In this document: positions 1-4,831 of the stretch, piece after piece
Position numbering within the stretch: the stretch's first letter is position 1
Layout of the letters: each line of letters begins with the position of its first letter
Source: an uncultured Porphyromonadaceae bacterium
Lineage (GTDB): Bacteria > Bacteroidota > Bacteroidia > Bacteroidales > Muribaculaceae
NCBI GenBank assembly: GCA_905212215.1
Contig: CAJMDR010000140.1
Span: forward strand, 1-6,064
Length of the DNA: 6,064 nt
Reading direction: 5' to 3'
Made by a program: the position numbers and the translations under genes
Notes under the pieces: generated by a model
The model's input: the letters and a program-made list of their open reading frames with translations, nothing else
Databases searched by the model: none
What the model was told of the DNA's origin: nothing

Positions 1-237
1 CGGATTAGAACCGCTCCAGAATTCAATAGAGTTGATGACGAGAAGATCGGCTAAGGCAGTGACTTCGTAAACCGGGAGTACCCAGAATGCGAAGAATACA
101 AGCTCGTTGACGAACTTATTGCCTACCTGCTGGTTCCAGGTGAGGACTTTATTTGTCAGAGCAAAGCTGCCTATGCATGAATTGAAGAGAAAGCATCCGC
201 TGAGGCACAGAACTACGGGGATAATTATTTTTTTCAT
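1..237 (-). CDS. DUF3332 family lipoprotein, N-terminal part
   Basis: The first 79 codons of a gene that runs off the left edge. The protein begins MKKIIIPVVLCLSGC and continues NSCIGSFALTNKVLTWN, the start I associate with the DUF3332 family, small envelope proteins of unknown function. A basic, hydrophobic signal sequence precedes two candidate lipidation cysteines, C15 (LSGC) and C21 (FNSC); C21 is favoured because the CIGS stretch is the family-typical one. After residue 40 it turns hydrophobic (ELVFFAFWVLPVYEVTALADLLVINSIEFW), suggesting a membrane-associated segment. The ATG at 237 follows the purM stop by 17 bases with a purine-rich AAGAGAG directly before it, so it is probably co-transcribed with purM. 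The C-terminus is not visible. Family recognition is from memory of the N-terminal motif; the function is unknown. Confidence 0.8.
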   Translation of the reverse strand, partial: MKKIIIPVVLCLSGCFLFNSCIGSFALTNKVLTWNQQVGNKFVNELVFFAFWVLPVYEVTALADLLVINSIEFWSGSNP

Positions 238-254
238 CTCTCTTATGATGGTTT

Positions 255-1433
255 TTAGATATATGAATATTTTCCTTTGTCAGATTCTATCACTACTTGC
301 GCTTTTTCACCGGGAGCAGGAAGCACTCTTCCAACTATGCGGGCATCGATATTGAATCCGGCTGCGATGTCTATGATTTCCTGCGCATATTCCTCGGGGA
401 GATAGATTTCGAATCTATGACCCATGTTGAATACCTGGTACATCTCTCTCCAGTCGGTATTGCTTTCCTGCTGAATAAGTGCGAAAAGCGGTGGTACATC
501 GAAAAGATTATCCTTAACCACTTTCAGACCATCGGCAAGGAAATGCAGTATTTTGGTCTGAGCACCGCCGGAACAATGTATCATGCCATGAATATGACCA
601 CGCAAGTGGCTCAGCACTTTTGCTATTACGGGAGCATAGGTGCGTGTGGGAGAAAGCACTAATTTTCCGGTATCGATCTCAACGCCGTCCGCTTTATCGG
701 TGAGATGCCTCGTTCCGCTGTAAAGAAGTTCATTCGGCACATTGTGGTCGCAAGTCTCAGGATATTTTTCCAGCAGATATTTCGCGAAGACATCATGGCG
801 TGCCGAAGTAAGGCCGTTGCTGCCCATGCCTCCGTTATATTCGTCTTCGTATGTAGCCTGTCCGAAAGAAGCCAGACCCACTATTACATCTCCGGCCTGT
901 ATGTTGGCATTGTCAACAACATCCTTGCGACGCATACGGCATGTTACGGTGCTGTCTACTATTATAGTGCGTACGAGATCGCCCACATCGGCTGTTTCGC
1001 CTCCTGTGCTGTAAATGCCGACACCCCACTTGCGAAGCTTCTCCAGCAACTCTTCGGTGGAATTGATTATTGCCGCAATTACTTCGCCGGGAATTATTAG
1101 CTTGTTGCGTCCTATCGTTGAAGAAAGAAGTATATTGTCGGTGGCTCCCACGCACAGCAAATCATCGATGTTCATTATCAATGAGTCTTGTGCTATTCCT
1201 TTCCATACGCTCAAGTCTCCTGTCTCGCGCCAATATGCGTATGCGAGCGATGACTTTGTTCCCGCTCCATCAGCGTGCATGATGTCACACCACTCAGGAT
1301 TACCCCCTAAAATATCGGGAATTATTTTACAAAAGGCCTTGGGATAAAGACCTTTATCTATATTTTTTATGGCTGCATGTACATCTTCTTTAGTCGCAGA
1401 TACACCGCGGCCACTATATCTGTTACTGCTCAT
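255..1433 (-). CDS. purM: Phosphoribosylformylglycinamidine cyclo-ligase (AIR synthase), long Bacteroidetes type
   Basis: A PurM/AIR synthase-superfamily protein of 392 residues, expected to convert FGAM plus ATP to aminoimidazole ribotide in cytoplasmic purine synthesis. Visible motifs: DGAGTK (55-60, the ATP-site loop seen as DGVGTK in classical PurM), NIDDLLCVGA (88-97), STGGETADVGD (142-152), GSNGLTSARH (204-213), MIHCSGGAQTK (284-294) and VFNMGHRFEI (334-343). These lie in family order through the N- and C-terminal AIRS domains. It is longer than E. coli PurM (about 345) and the GGETA motif continues ADVGD instead of AEMPG, which is the version I know from Bacteroidetes. I chose the ATG at 1433 because family similarity begins there (MSSNRYSGRGVSATKEDVH); the open frame continues to a TTG at 1499, but those 22 residues are not family-like and lie upstream of the promoter -7 box. 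Confidence 0.92.
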   Translation of the reverse strand: MSSNRYSGRGVSATKEDVHAAIKNIDKGLYPKAFCKIIPDILGGNPEWCDIMHADGAGTKSSLAYAYWRETGDLSVWKGIAQDSLIMNIDDLLCVGATDNILLSSTIGRNKLIIPGEVIAAIINSTEELLEKLRKWGVGIYSTGGETADVGDLVRTIIVDSTVTCRMRRKDVVDNANIQAGDVIVGLASFGQATYEDEYNGGMGSNGLTSARHDVFAKYLLEKYPETCDHNVPNELLYSGTRHLTDKADGVEIDTGKLVLSPTRTYAPVIAKVLSHLRGHIHGMIHCSGGAQTKILHFLADGLKVVKDNLFDVPPLFALIQQESNTDWREMYQVFNMGHRFEIYLPEEYAQEIIDIAAGFNIDARIVGRVLPAPGEKAQVVIESDKGKYSYI

Positions 1434-1437
1434 GCTG

Positions 1438-1445
1438 CAAAGGTA
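1438..1445 (-). promoter_or_regulatory. purM promoter -7 element (TACCTTTG)
   Basis: Read on the minus strand this is TACCTTTG followed by CAGC and the purM ATG. It fits the Bacteroidetes primary sigma factor -7 consensus TAnnTTTG. No good TTG-type -33 box lies 19-21 bases upstream; the nearest T-run (TTTT at 1463-1466) is 17 bases away, so the call rests mainly on the -7 box. Only four bases separate the box from the ATG, which places transcription start at or next to the start codon. Confidence 0.6.
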
Positions 1446-1532
1446 GTGAAAATTCCTTAAGTAAAAGGCCGAACGGTCTAAATAATCATAAAAACACAAC
1501 GAGAAAACCTGTCAATCCCTACCGCAAAGCCA

Positions 1533-2105
1533 TTATTGAACCCCTACATTTTTCCGCAAACGGCTTAAATGGGTCTGTGTTATGTTCAGGAAAGAGGCTA
1601 TGTCTTTGAGAGGAAACAACAAGAACAAATCCGGATGACTTGATATTAAATCATTATAACGTTGTTGAGGAGTTTTTATATGCAAGTCAAGATATCTGTC
1701 GTATACGGTTGAAAATACTGCTTCTGTTCCGATGGAAATCATTTCATTGAGCAGAGGGTCTGTTTTCGCTCTCTCTTCCAACATAGCGGTTGAAAGACAG
1801 TAAATTTCGCATTTAGTCTCTGCTACCACCGACAACCTTGCTTCCTGTCTCCTTAAAGAGAAAGGGAAATCAGTAACAAATTCACCGGCAAACTCCAAAC
1901 CGACTACATGTTCCGAACCATCATCACCGTATGCCACATATTTCAAGGTTCCGGACTTGATGTAACCGAAATACCGTGCGATACTGCCAACTGTAAAAAA
2001 GTCCTCACCCTTTTCAAAGTGCAGGAGTGTACCTTTGTTAAGACAGAGGTTTTTCCAGTAAGAAGCTGCCGGACTGTCCATATAAGAATTGAATTTGCGT
2101 GTCAT
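1533..2105 (-). CDS. Crp/Fnr family transcriptional regulator
   Basis: A 190-residue protein with the Crp/Fnr layout: an N-terminal cyclic-nucleotide-binding-like beta-barrel (about 15-110, with the GTLLHFEKGEDFFTVGS and FGYIKSGTLKYV strands), a dimerisation helix (about 110-145), and a C-terminal winged helix (about 145-186) whose recognition segment reads LKDIASFLNITQTHLSRLRK. The regulated genes cannot be told from the sequence. The Arg-Ser pair that contacts cAMP in E. coli CRP is not evident, and there is no four-cysteine Fnr-type cluster (cysteines only at 21, 99 and 103), so the ligand is unknown. The frame extends four codons to a TTG at 2117; I prefer the ATG at 2105, and a second in-frame ATG at 2081 is possible. 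No TAnnTTTG box lies directly upstream, so expression may depend on read-through from the small-RNA promoter at 2368-2400. Confidence 0.85.
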   Translation of the reverse strand: MTRKFNSYMDSPAASYWKNLCLNKGTLLHFEKGEDFFTVGSIARYFGYIKSGTLKYVAYGDDGSEHVVGLEFAGEFVTDFPFSLRRQEARLSVVAETKCEIYCLSTAMLEERAKTDPLLNEMISIGTEAVFSTVYDRYLDLHIKTPQQRYNDLISSHPDLFLLFPLKDIASFLNITQTHLSRLRKNVGVQ

Positions 2106-2152
2106 ACATTCACTCAAATGATTTCATGCCGTGGCTCCCGGCGAAAATTTGA

Positions 2153-2182
2153 ATAAGAAAACGTGAGCCAACTATGCCACGT
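2153..2182 (-). terminator. Intrinsic terminator of the candidate small RNA
   Basis: On the minus strand ACGTGGC (2182-2176) pairs with GC-T-CACGT (2168-2161): seven base pairs with one bulged T and a seven-base loop. It is followed by TTTCTTATT (2160-2152), with the last stem base also T. The stem is short and shares 2173-2177 with the outermost rod stem, so the two folds compete. It would separate the small RNA from the Crp/Fnr gene that begins 48 bases on, with some read-through possible. Confidence 0.5.
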
Positions 2183-2363
2183 CTTAGTTTGAAGGTCGTA
2201 GGAAACCTTTTGTGCAGATGTAACGATAGCAGCTCACGCCATAAGCGTGAGAACCATCATGCTATCTCTCGCACAGATTTGTGAATTTCCTACGTTCTCA
2301 AACTACAAGATAAGCATAACGCTTCTTTTTCCAAGTTGTTACTGATCGACTTTAGTCAATCCA
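2153..2363 (-). ncRNA. Candidate structured small RNA, about 200 nt
   Basis: This 359-base gap between protein genes holds what looks like a separate RNA transcription unit. Reading leftward from the promoter at 2368-2400 there is: a 5' hairpin (arms 2355-2361 and 2344-2350, loop 2351-2354); a purine-rich linker; a long rod of nested stems (2314-2318 with 2173-2177; 2307-2310 with 2182-2185; 2298-2304 with 2186-2192; 2286-2294 with 2197-2205; 2271-2275 with 2211-2215; 2260-2266 with 2225-2231; apical 2245-2251 with 2233-2239); and a terminator hairpin with a T-run. The stems are perfect and separated by asymmetric internal loops, as in folded RNA. Size and bubble-bearing rod shape recall 6S RNA, but the separate 5' hairpin is not canonical and I see no diagnostic 6S motif. 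Alternatives are a structured leader of the downstream Crp/Fnr gene or a palindromic repeat. The transcript ends are estimates. Confidence 0.6.
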
Positions 2364-2367
2364 TTTG

Positions 2368-2400
2368 CAAAGTTACAAAAATTTCTTCTATCCCACAAAA
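2368..2400 (-). promoter_or_regulatory. Bacteroidetes-type promoter of the candidate small RNA
   Basis: Minus strand: TTTTG (2400-2396) as the -33 element, a 20-base spacer, then TAACTTTG (2375-2368) as the -7 element. Both boxes and the spacing match the Bacteroides primary-sigma consensus TTTG / 19-21 bases / TAnnTTTG. Transcription should begin near 2361-2364, right at the base of the 5' hairpin. No protein start codon follows for about 250 bases, so the first product is the structured RNA. Confidence 0.75.
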
Positions 2401-2441
2401 AGGAAAGAGGGAGTGCCAATGCTTCCATGTCACACCCTCTT
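2397..2441 (-). terminator. Intrinsic terminator of the YtxH/holin-like operon
   Basis: Minus strand: AAGAGGG (2441-2435) pairs perfectly with CCCTCTT (2411-2405); inside, GTG (2433-2431) pairs with CAC (2415-2413) across a single mismatch, leaving a loop of about 15 bases. TCC and then TTTTT (2401-2397) follow. It starts 23 bases after the stop of the last operon gene at 2465. Its T-run doubles as the -33 box of the next promoter. Confidence 0.75.
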
Positions 2442-2464
2442 GTAAGATATTATATATGAGTTGC

Positions 2465-2788
2465 CTACTTTTTGCGGAAGATTCCGTAAACTTTACGACC
2501 TGTGCGGAACAGAGCCATTCCAAGTGTAAAGAAGTCGGCATACGACAAGATTCTGAGCCCTTTGGATGCTATTGCGAGAAGCCCGGAGGTCTTTCCCTGC
2601 ACCTTGGGAAACAGTTTCGCTGTTGTCAGTTCTTTGGTATCGTAAAGTAATTTTTCTTTCAGGAACTCACGTCGTACCTGGGCTATAAGTCTTTGCTGCC
2701 TCAGTTCACTTATTGTATAGCCACGGAAATTTTCCTCATGATGCGGTGGCAAGAATCGAGTGCTTTTATTCTGTGATGCCATACTCAT
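2465..2788 (-). CDS. Small YqjK-like hypothetical protein
   Basis: A 107-residue protein that I cannot name with confidence. Visible parts: a polar N-terminus (1-25), a charged helix rich in Arg, Gln and Glu (27-50, SELRQQRLIAQVRREFLKEK), a Lys/Thr-rich middle, a moderately hydrophobic stretch (about 79-94) and a basic tail (RTGRKVYGIFRKK). Its ATG overlaps the TGA of the upstream holin-X-like gene in an ATGA, which points to translational coupling and a linked role; an ATG two codons later is an alternative start. The position directly after a YqjE/holin-X-type gene and the QQRL...RREF helix recall E. coli YqjK, the third product of yqjDEK; this is inference from layout and remembered sequence, not an alignment. 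It is probably membrane-peripheral or weakly membrane-inserted. Confidence 0.8.
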   Translation of the reverse strand: MSMASQNKSTRFLPPHHEENFRGYTISELRQQRLIAQVRREFLKEKLLYDTKELTTAKLFPKVQGKTSGLLAIASKGLRILSYADFFTLGMALFRTGRKVYGIFRKK

Positions 2789-3147
2789 TGTTCGTTTTTA
2801 GATTTTCTATCAAACAATATTCTCGTAATAATCCGGCTGATCGGATTCAGCACAAGGTAATTCCGGAGCAAAAACAATATGATGCACAGAATCACAAAAA
2901 CACCGGCGGTGCTGAGATATGCCAAGGCGGGACACATAAAGAGGCTGAACAATGCAGCACAGCTGAAACCGAGAAAGATGAACACAAGCCCTAATATGAA
3001 GAGGCTCACCATGCCGAGCACAAACATTCCACCGAGCATGGTTACTTTTTCGGCAGCAGTCAGTTTTGCGTATTCCACGCTAACCTCTATGAACCGCATC
3101 ACCTCAGCCTTTATCAGATTGATCTGATCAAGTAACTTAGACTTCAT
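2785..3147 (-). CDS. Phage holin family (holin-X/YqjE-like) membrane protein
   Basis: A 120-residue inner-membrane protein. After an amphipathic N-terminal helix (1-34: MKSKLLDQINLIKAEVMRF then VEYAKLTAAEK) come two strongly hydrophobic segments (about 36-62 and 66-94), forming a helical hairpin, and a basic C-terminal tail ending RKSKNEQ. This is the layout of the PF07332 group (holin-X, E. coli YqjE), usually annotated 'phage holin family protein'. No lysin, structural phage gene or other prophage sign lies nearby, so a housekeeping membrane role is more likely than phage lysis. The ATG at 3147 follows a bulged hairpin whose last arm ends three bases before the start codon; the 3' end overlaps the next gene by four bases. 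The function of the family is poorly known. Confidence 0.85.
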   Translation of the reverse strand: MKSKLLDQINLIKAEVMRFIEVSVEYAKLTAAEKVTMLGGMFVLGMVSLFILGLVFIFLGFSCAALFSLFMCPALAYLSTAGVFVILCIILFLLRNYLVLNPISRIITRILFDRKSKNEQ

Positions 3148-3150
3148 AAC

Positions 3151-3223
3151 ATTTTCTAAAGGGAATAATAAAGGAGGGAACCAGAAGAGCCAAAGGCATT
3201 CTCCCGCTCCCTCCTTAGAAAAT
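3151..3223 (-). promoter_or_regulatory. Bulged intergenic hairpin before the holin-like gene (attenuator or processing site)
   Basis: Nested inverted repeats fill most of the gap between the second YtxH gene and the holin-like gene. Outer arms ATTTTCTAA (3151-3159) and TTAGAAAAT (3215-3223) match over nine bases. Inner arms AAGGAGGGA (3171-3179) and TCCCTCCTT (3208-3216) also match over nine. A top stem has AGAA (3183-3186) with TTCT (3199-3202) and GCC-AAA-GGC (3189-3197). The inner and outer helices share only 3215-3216, leaving a one-sided bulge of about 13 bases. Read leftward, the inner hairpin is followed by the T-rich TATTATTCCCTTT, a leaky-terminator look, and the outer arm ends three bases before the holin-like ATG, where a ribosome would bind. 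Either feature could lower expression of the two downstream genes. Confidence 0.55.
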
Positions 3224-3239
3224 TCTGGAGATAGGTTCC

Positions 3240-3437
3240 TTACTTTTCTACGCTTGCCGAGAGCTCAGCTACGAGGTCGTCTACTTCCGAGTCCCCGAGC
3301 TTGATGCCCTTGCGATGGAGAATATCGCAAATTTTGTTGCGTACGTCCTCACCTTTTGCGGGAGCGAAGAGAAGAGCGGCAGAGCATCCTACAATGGCTC
3401 CGCCAAGGAAGGCATAAAGCAGATTAAGTGCTTTCAT
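3240..3437 (-). CDS. YtxH domain-containing protein (second copy)
   Basis: A 65-residue protein with the YtxH layout: one N-terminal membrane helix with small-residue spacing (about 5-25, LLYAFLGGAIVGCSAALLFAP), the family turn FAPAKGEDVRNKI (24-36), and a charged, helical C-terminal part in the cytoplasm. It aligns without gaps to the neighbouring YtxH protein at 3473-3676, with 27 identities over 65 positions, so the pair arose by tandem duplication. It starts 35 bases after the upstream stop, with a purine-rich AGAGACA before the ATG, and is the second gene of the operon driven from 3755-3786. YtxH-family proteins are tied to general stress in Firmicutes; the role in Bacteroidales is not established. 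Confidence 0.85.
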   Translation of the reverse strand: MKALNLLYAFLGGAIVGCSAALLFAPAKGEDVRNKICDILHRKGIKLGDSEVDDLVAELSASVEK

Positions 3438-3472
3438 TGTCTCTGTATTTTAGTTGGCTTTTGCTATTTCTT

Positions 3473-3676
3473 TCAGATTTGTTTGTCGAGCTGATCTTCA
3501 ATTTCTTCTGCCAGTTCGTTCATCTTCGATGCCTTGAGGGAGATGCCTTTCTTCTTCAGGATTTCGATGATGTTGTTGCGGGTTTCAGAGCCCTTATGCG
3601 GAGCTACAAGAAGACCTACTGCAGCGCCTGCGATGGCGCCACCGATTACTGCTGCTATTACATGAATAGGTTTCAT
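3473..3676 (-). CDS. YtxH domain-containing protein (first copy)
   Basis: A 67-residue protein with one glycine- and alanine-rich membrane helix (about 4-25, with GGAIAGAAVGLL), the YtxH signature VAPHKGSETRNNI (24-36) and a charged C-terminal helix rich in Lys and Glu. Probably anchored in the inner membrane by its N-terminus with the tail in the cytoplasm. The open frame extends upstream to 3757, but I chose the ATG at 3676: family similarity starts there, the first 27 residues of the longer form are polar and unlike YtxH, and 3757 lies inside the -7 box of the promoter. The 27-residue extension therefore could not be on the mRNA. First gene of the four-gene operon; its 5' leader is about 70 bases. 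Confidence 0.85.
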   Translation of the reverse strand: MKPIHVIAAVIGGAIAGAAVGLLVAPHKGSETRNNIIEILKKKGISLKASKMNELAEEIEDQLDKQI

Positions 3677-3699
3677 GGTTGTATTTTTCTTTTTGTGTG

Positions 3700-3726
3700 T
3701 TAAACGTGTTTCTTGGCTTTTAAACG
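3700..3726. repeat. Two TTAAACG direct repeats in the YtxH operon leader
   Basis: TTAAACG occurs at 3700-3706 and again at 3720-3726, exactly 20 bases apart and in the same orientation, each followed by a T-rich stretch. The spacing is near two helical turns and the pair lies about 30-50 bases downstream of the expected transcription start, where a repressor could sit. In an AT-rich leader chance is also plausible. Confidence 0.3.
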
Positions 3727-3754
3727 CTTTAGACACCAATTTTGTTTGATGGTT

Positions 3755-3786
3755 CAAAATTACAAAAATCCCGGCAGATAATCAAA
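3755..3786 (-). promoter_or_regulatory. Promoter of the YtxH/holin-like operon
   Basis: Minus strand: TTTG (3786-3783) as -33 element, 20-base spacer, TAATTTTG (3762-3755) as -7 element, a full match to the Bacteroidetes primary-sigma consensus. The expected start near 3750 gives a leader of about 70 bases before the ATG at 3676. It lies 69 bases after the glycosyltransferase stop, so the YtxH operon can be expressed independently. The stretch 3787-3855 shows no convincing terminator for the upstream operon. Confidence 0.75.
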
Positions 3787-3855
3787 TGCCGCAGTCAAAC
3801 CATAACAAAATATGAGGATGTTCCCGTTCCTGAAAGAGTTAATCTGGTTTTGCGT

Positions 3856-4812
3856 TCATACATCCGGTAATACGCCAATGTATTTGGCTATTACAAGAGT
3901 GGTGATTATATGTTCCCTTCGGTCGTTGCGGAACTGGCGACAATATTCCCGCGCATTAGCGCTGATTTCCTGTGCCTGACGAGGATGACTACGATAGTAA
4001 TCCAATACTTCCGCCAAATCGCTATAATCTTTCTTTATCTCTATGTAATGTTCACCGGGAACAAGGGTACCTTCCATGAACCATGTCTCGTATTCCGGCC
4101 GAGGCATTACAGCCACGGAATTGCTGTTCATGATCCATTTGAGATTGCTTGCCACTTCGTTCCCTTCTATAGAAAGTATGAATTTATATTTCAACTGGTC
4201 TGCTATTGACATTTTCTCCACTTTCCAAGCATTGTCGCATGGATGTGAAGATACATCGCCAAGGTCCAGACCGGGTTGCGAAAAATATTCTCTGAACAGC
4301 CGCATCCTTTTTTTCTTGTTACTTACCTTTCCCCTGAATATTGCCGTATCAGATTCATCTGAATACTCCATGATATCCTTAACCCATATATAATGCCGAA
4401 TCCTGTTGAGTTTAAGAAGCACTGAATTGATATTGTCACCCTCTATCGGCCTGCTCTTTGTCAGCGATGGCACTGAAGGTATGAAAGTAATATCACCTGG
4501 CAAGAAATTAATTTCAGTGGTCTTTGGAAACGGCTGCATGGCCTCCATAAGGTCGAAATAATAGACTGAGGCTGCATCACGTAATTTGATGTCACTGATT
4601 GCCACTGCCTTATCGCCAAGAGGTTTGACCGCCTTGCAATAATAATTCACCCTTTGCATTATATAGTCAAAATCCTTTCTCGTACAGGCTTCTTTCCATA
4701 TTTCCTGCCATGGTTTGCGCAGGGCATGGGGTACCAACATGTCAAGTCCGGCTTTCAGAAAATAAAAGAATTTGACATTCTTACCACTGTTGAGGAAGTA
4801 TGGAAGTTTCAT
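3856..4812 (-). CDS. Family 90 glycosyltransferase (CAP10/LPS-modifying type)
   Basis: A 318-residue protein of the GT90 (CAP10 / 'lipopolysaccharide A protein') family, which moves a sugar from a nucleotide sugar to surface polysaccharide or LPS in bacteria. Family features: LPGDITFIPSVPSLTKSRPI (104-123), a basic HYIWVKDI segment, the AIFRGKVS motif (157-164), the KYKFILSIEGNEVASNLKW stretch (208-226, with the family E/D-G-N), and MPRPEYETWFMEGTLVPGEH (236-255), followed by a C-terminal helix with the SHPRQAQEISANAREY segment (275-290). No membrane helix or signal is seen, so it probably acts on the cytoplasmic face of the inner membrane. Length fits bacterial members. The ATG at 4812 follows the acetyltransferase stop by 19 bases, so it is the last gene of that operon. 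The sugar and acceptor cannot be deduced. Confidence 0.87.
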   Translation of the reverse strand: MKLPYFLNSGKNVKFFYFLKAGLDMLVPHALRKPWQEIWKEACTRKDFDYIMQRVNYYCKAVKPLGDKAVAISDIKLRDAASVYYFDLMEAMQPFPKTTEINFLPGDITFIPSVPSLTKSRPIEGDNINSVLLKLNRIRHYIWVKDIMEYSDESDTAIFRGKVSNKKKRMRLFREYFSQPGLDLGDVSSHPCDNAWKVEKMSIADQLKYKFILSIEGNEVASNLKWIMNSNSVAVMPRPEYETWFMEGTLVPGEHYIEIKKDYSDLAEVLDYYRSHPRQAQEISANAREYCRQFRNDRREHIITTLVIAKYIGVLPDV

Positions 4813-4831
4813 GATATCGAGGCTTTATTAA

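Noticed and set aside
297..1347. Several plus-strand open frames (for example 297-662, 705-1100, 1015-1347) and a minus-strand frame at 913-1155
   Set aside because: All lie across the purM coding region in other frames; none shows family motifs or a promoter, and purM motifs run through the whole region.
1446..1480. CCG-AA-CGG inverted repeat (1469-1476) followed leftward by TTTTA as a terminator for the Crp/Fnr gene
   Set aside because: Only three consecutive base pairs and a two-base loop; too weak to call.
2174..2284. A 36-codon plus-strand ORF starting MPRLSLKVVGNLL
   Set aside because: It covers the arms of the nested hairpin, its codons are constrained by the palindrome, and there is no plus-strand promoter. 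Better read as the antisense of the candidate small RNA.
2173..2318. Integron attC site or IS-derived miniature element for the long palindrome
   Set aside because: No integrase, cassette genes, target-site duplication or terminal repeats typical of transposons are visible, and a promoter and terminator frame the palindrome precisely.
2336..2650. Plus-strand frame at 2336-2650 and minus-strand frame at 2356-2541
   Set aside because: Both run through the intrinsic terminator and promoter and overlap the 107-residue gene; they are cysteine-rich, low-quality translations without family features.
2785..3147. Prophage origin of the holin family gene
   Set aside because: No lysin, integrase, tail or packaging gene lies nearby; the neighbours are YtxH-type housekeeping membrane proteins.
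3171..3178. AAGGAGGG on the plus strand, looking like a strong Shine-Dalgarno site
   Set aside because: No plausible plus-strand gene follows, and the sequence is one arm of the intergenic hairpin.
3677..3757. 27-residue N-terminal extension of the first YtxH protein
   Set aside because: The extended start lies within the promoter -7 box and the added residues are not family-like.
3856..4812. Plus-strand frames 3910-4209 and 4076-4393
   Set aside because: They are antisense to the glycosyltransferase gene, whose family motifs occupy the opposite strand throughout.
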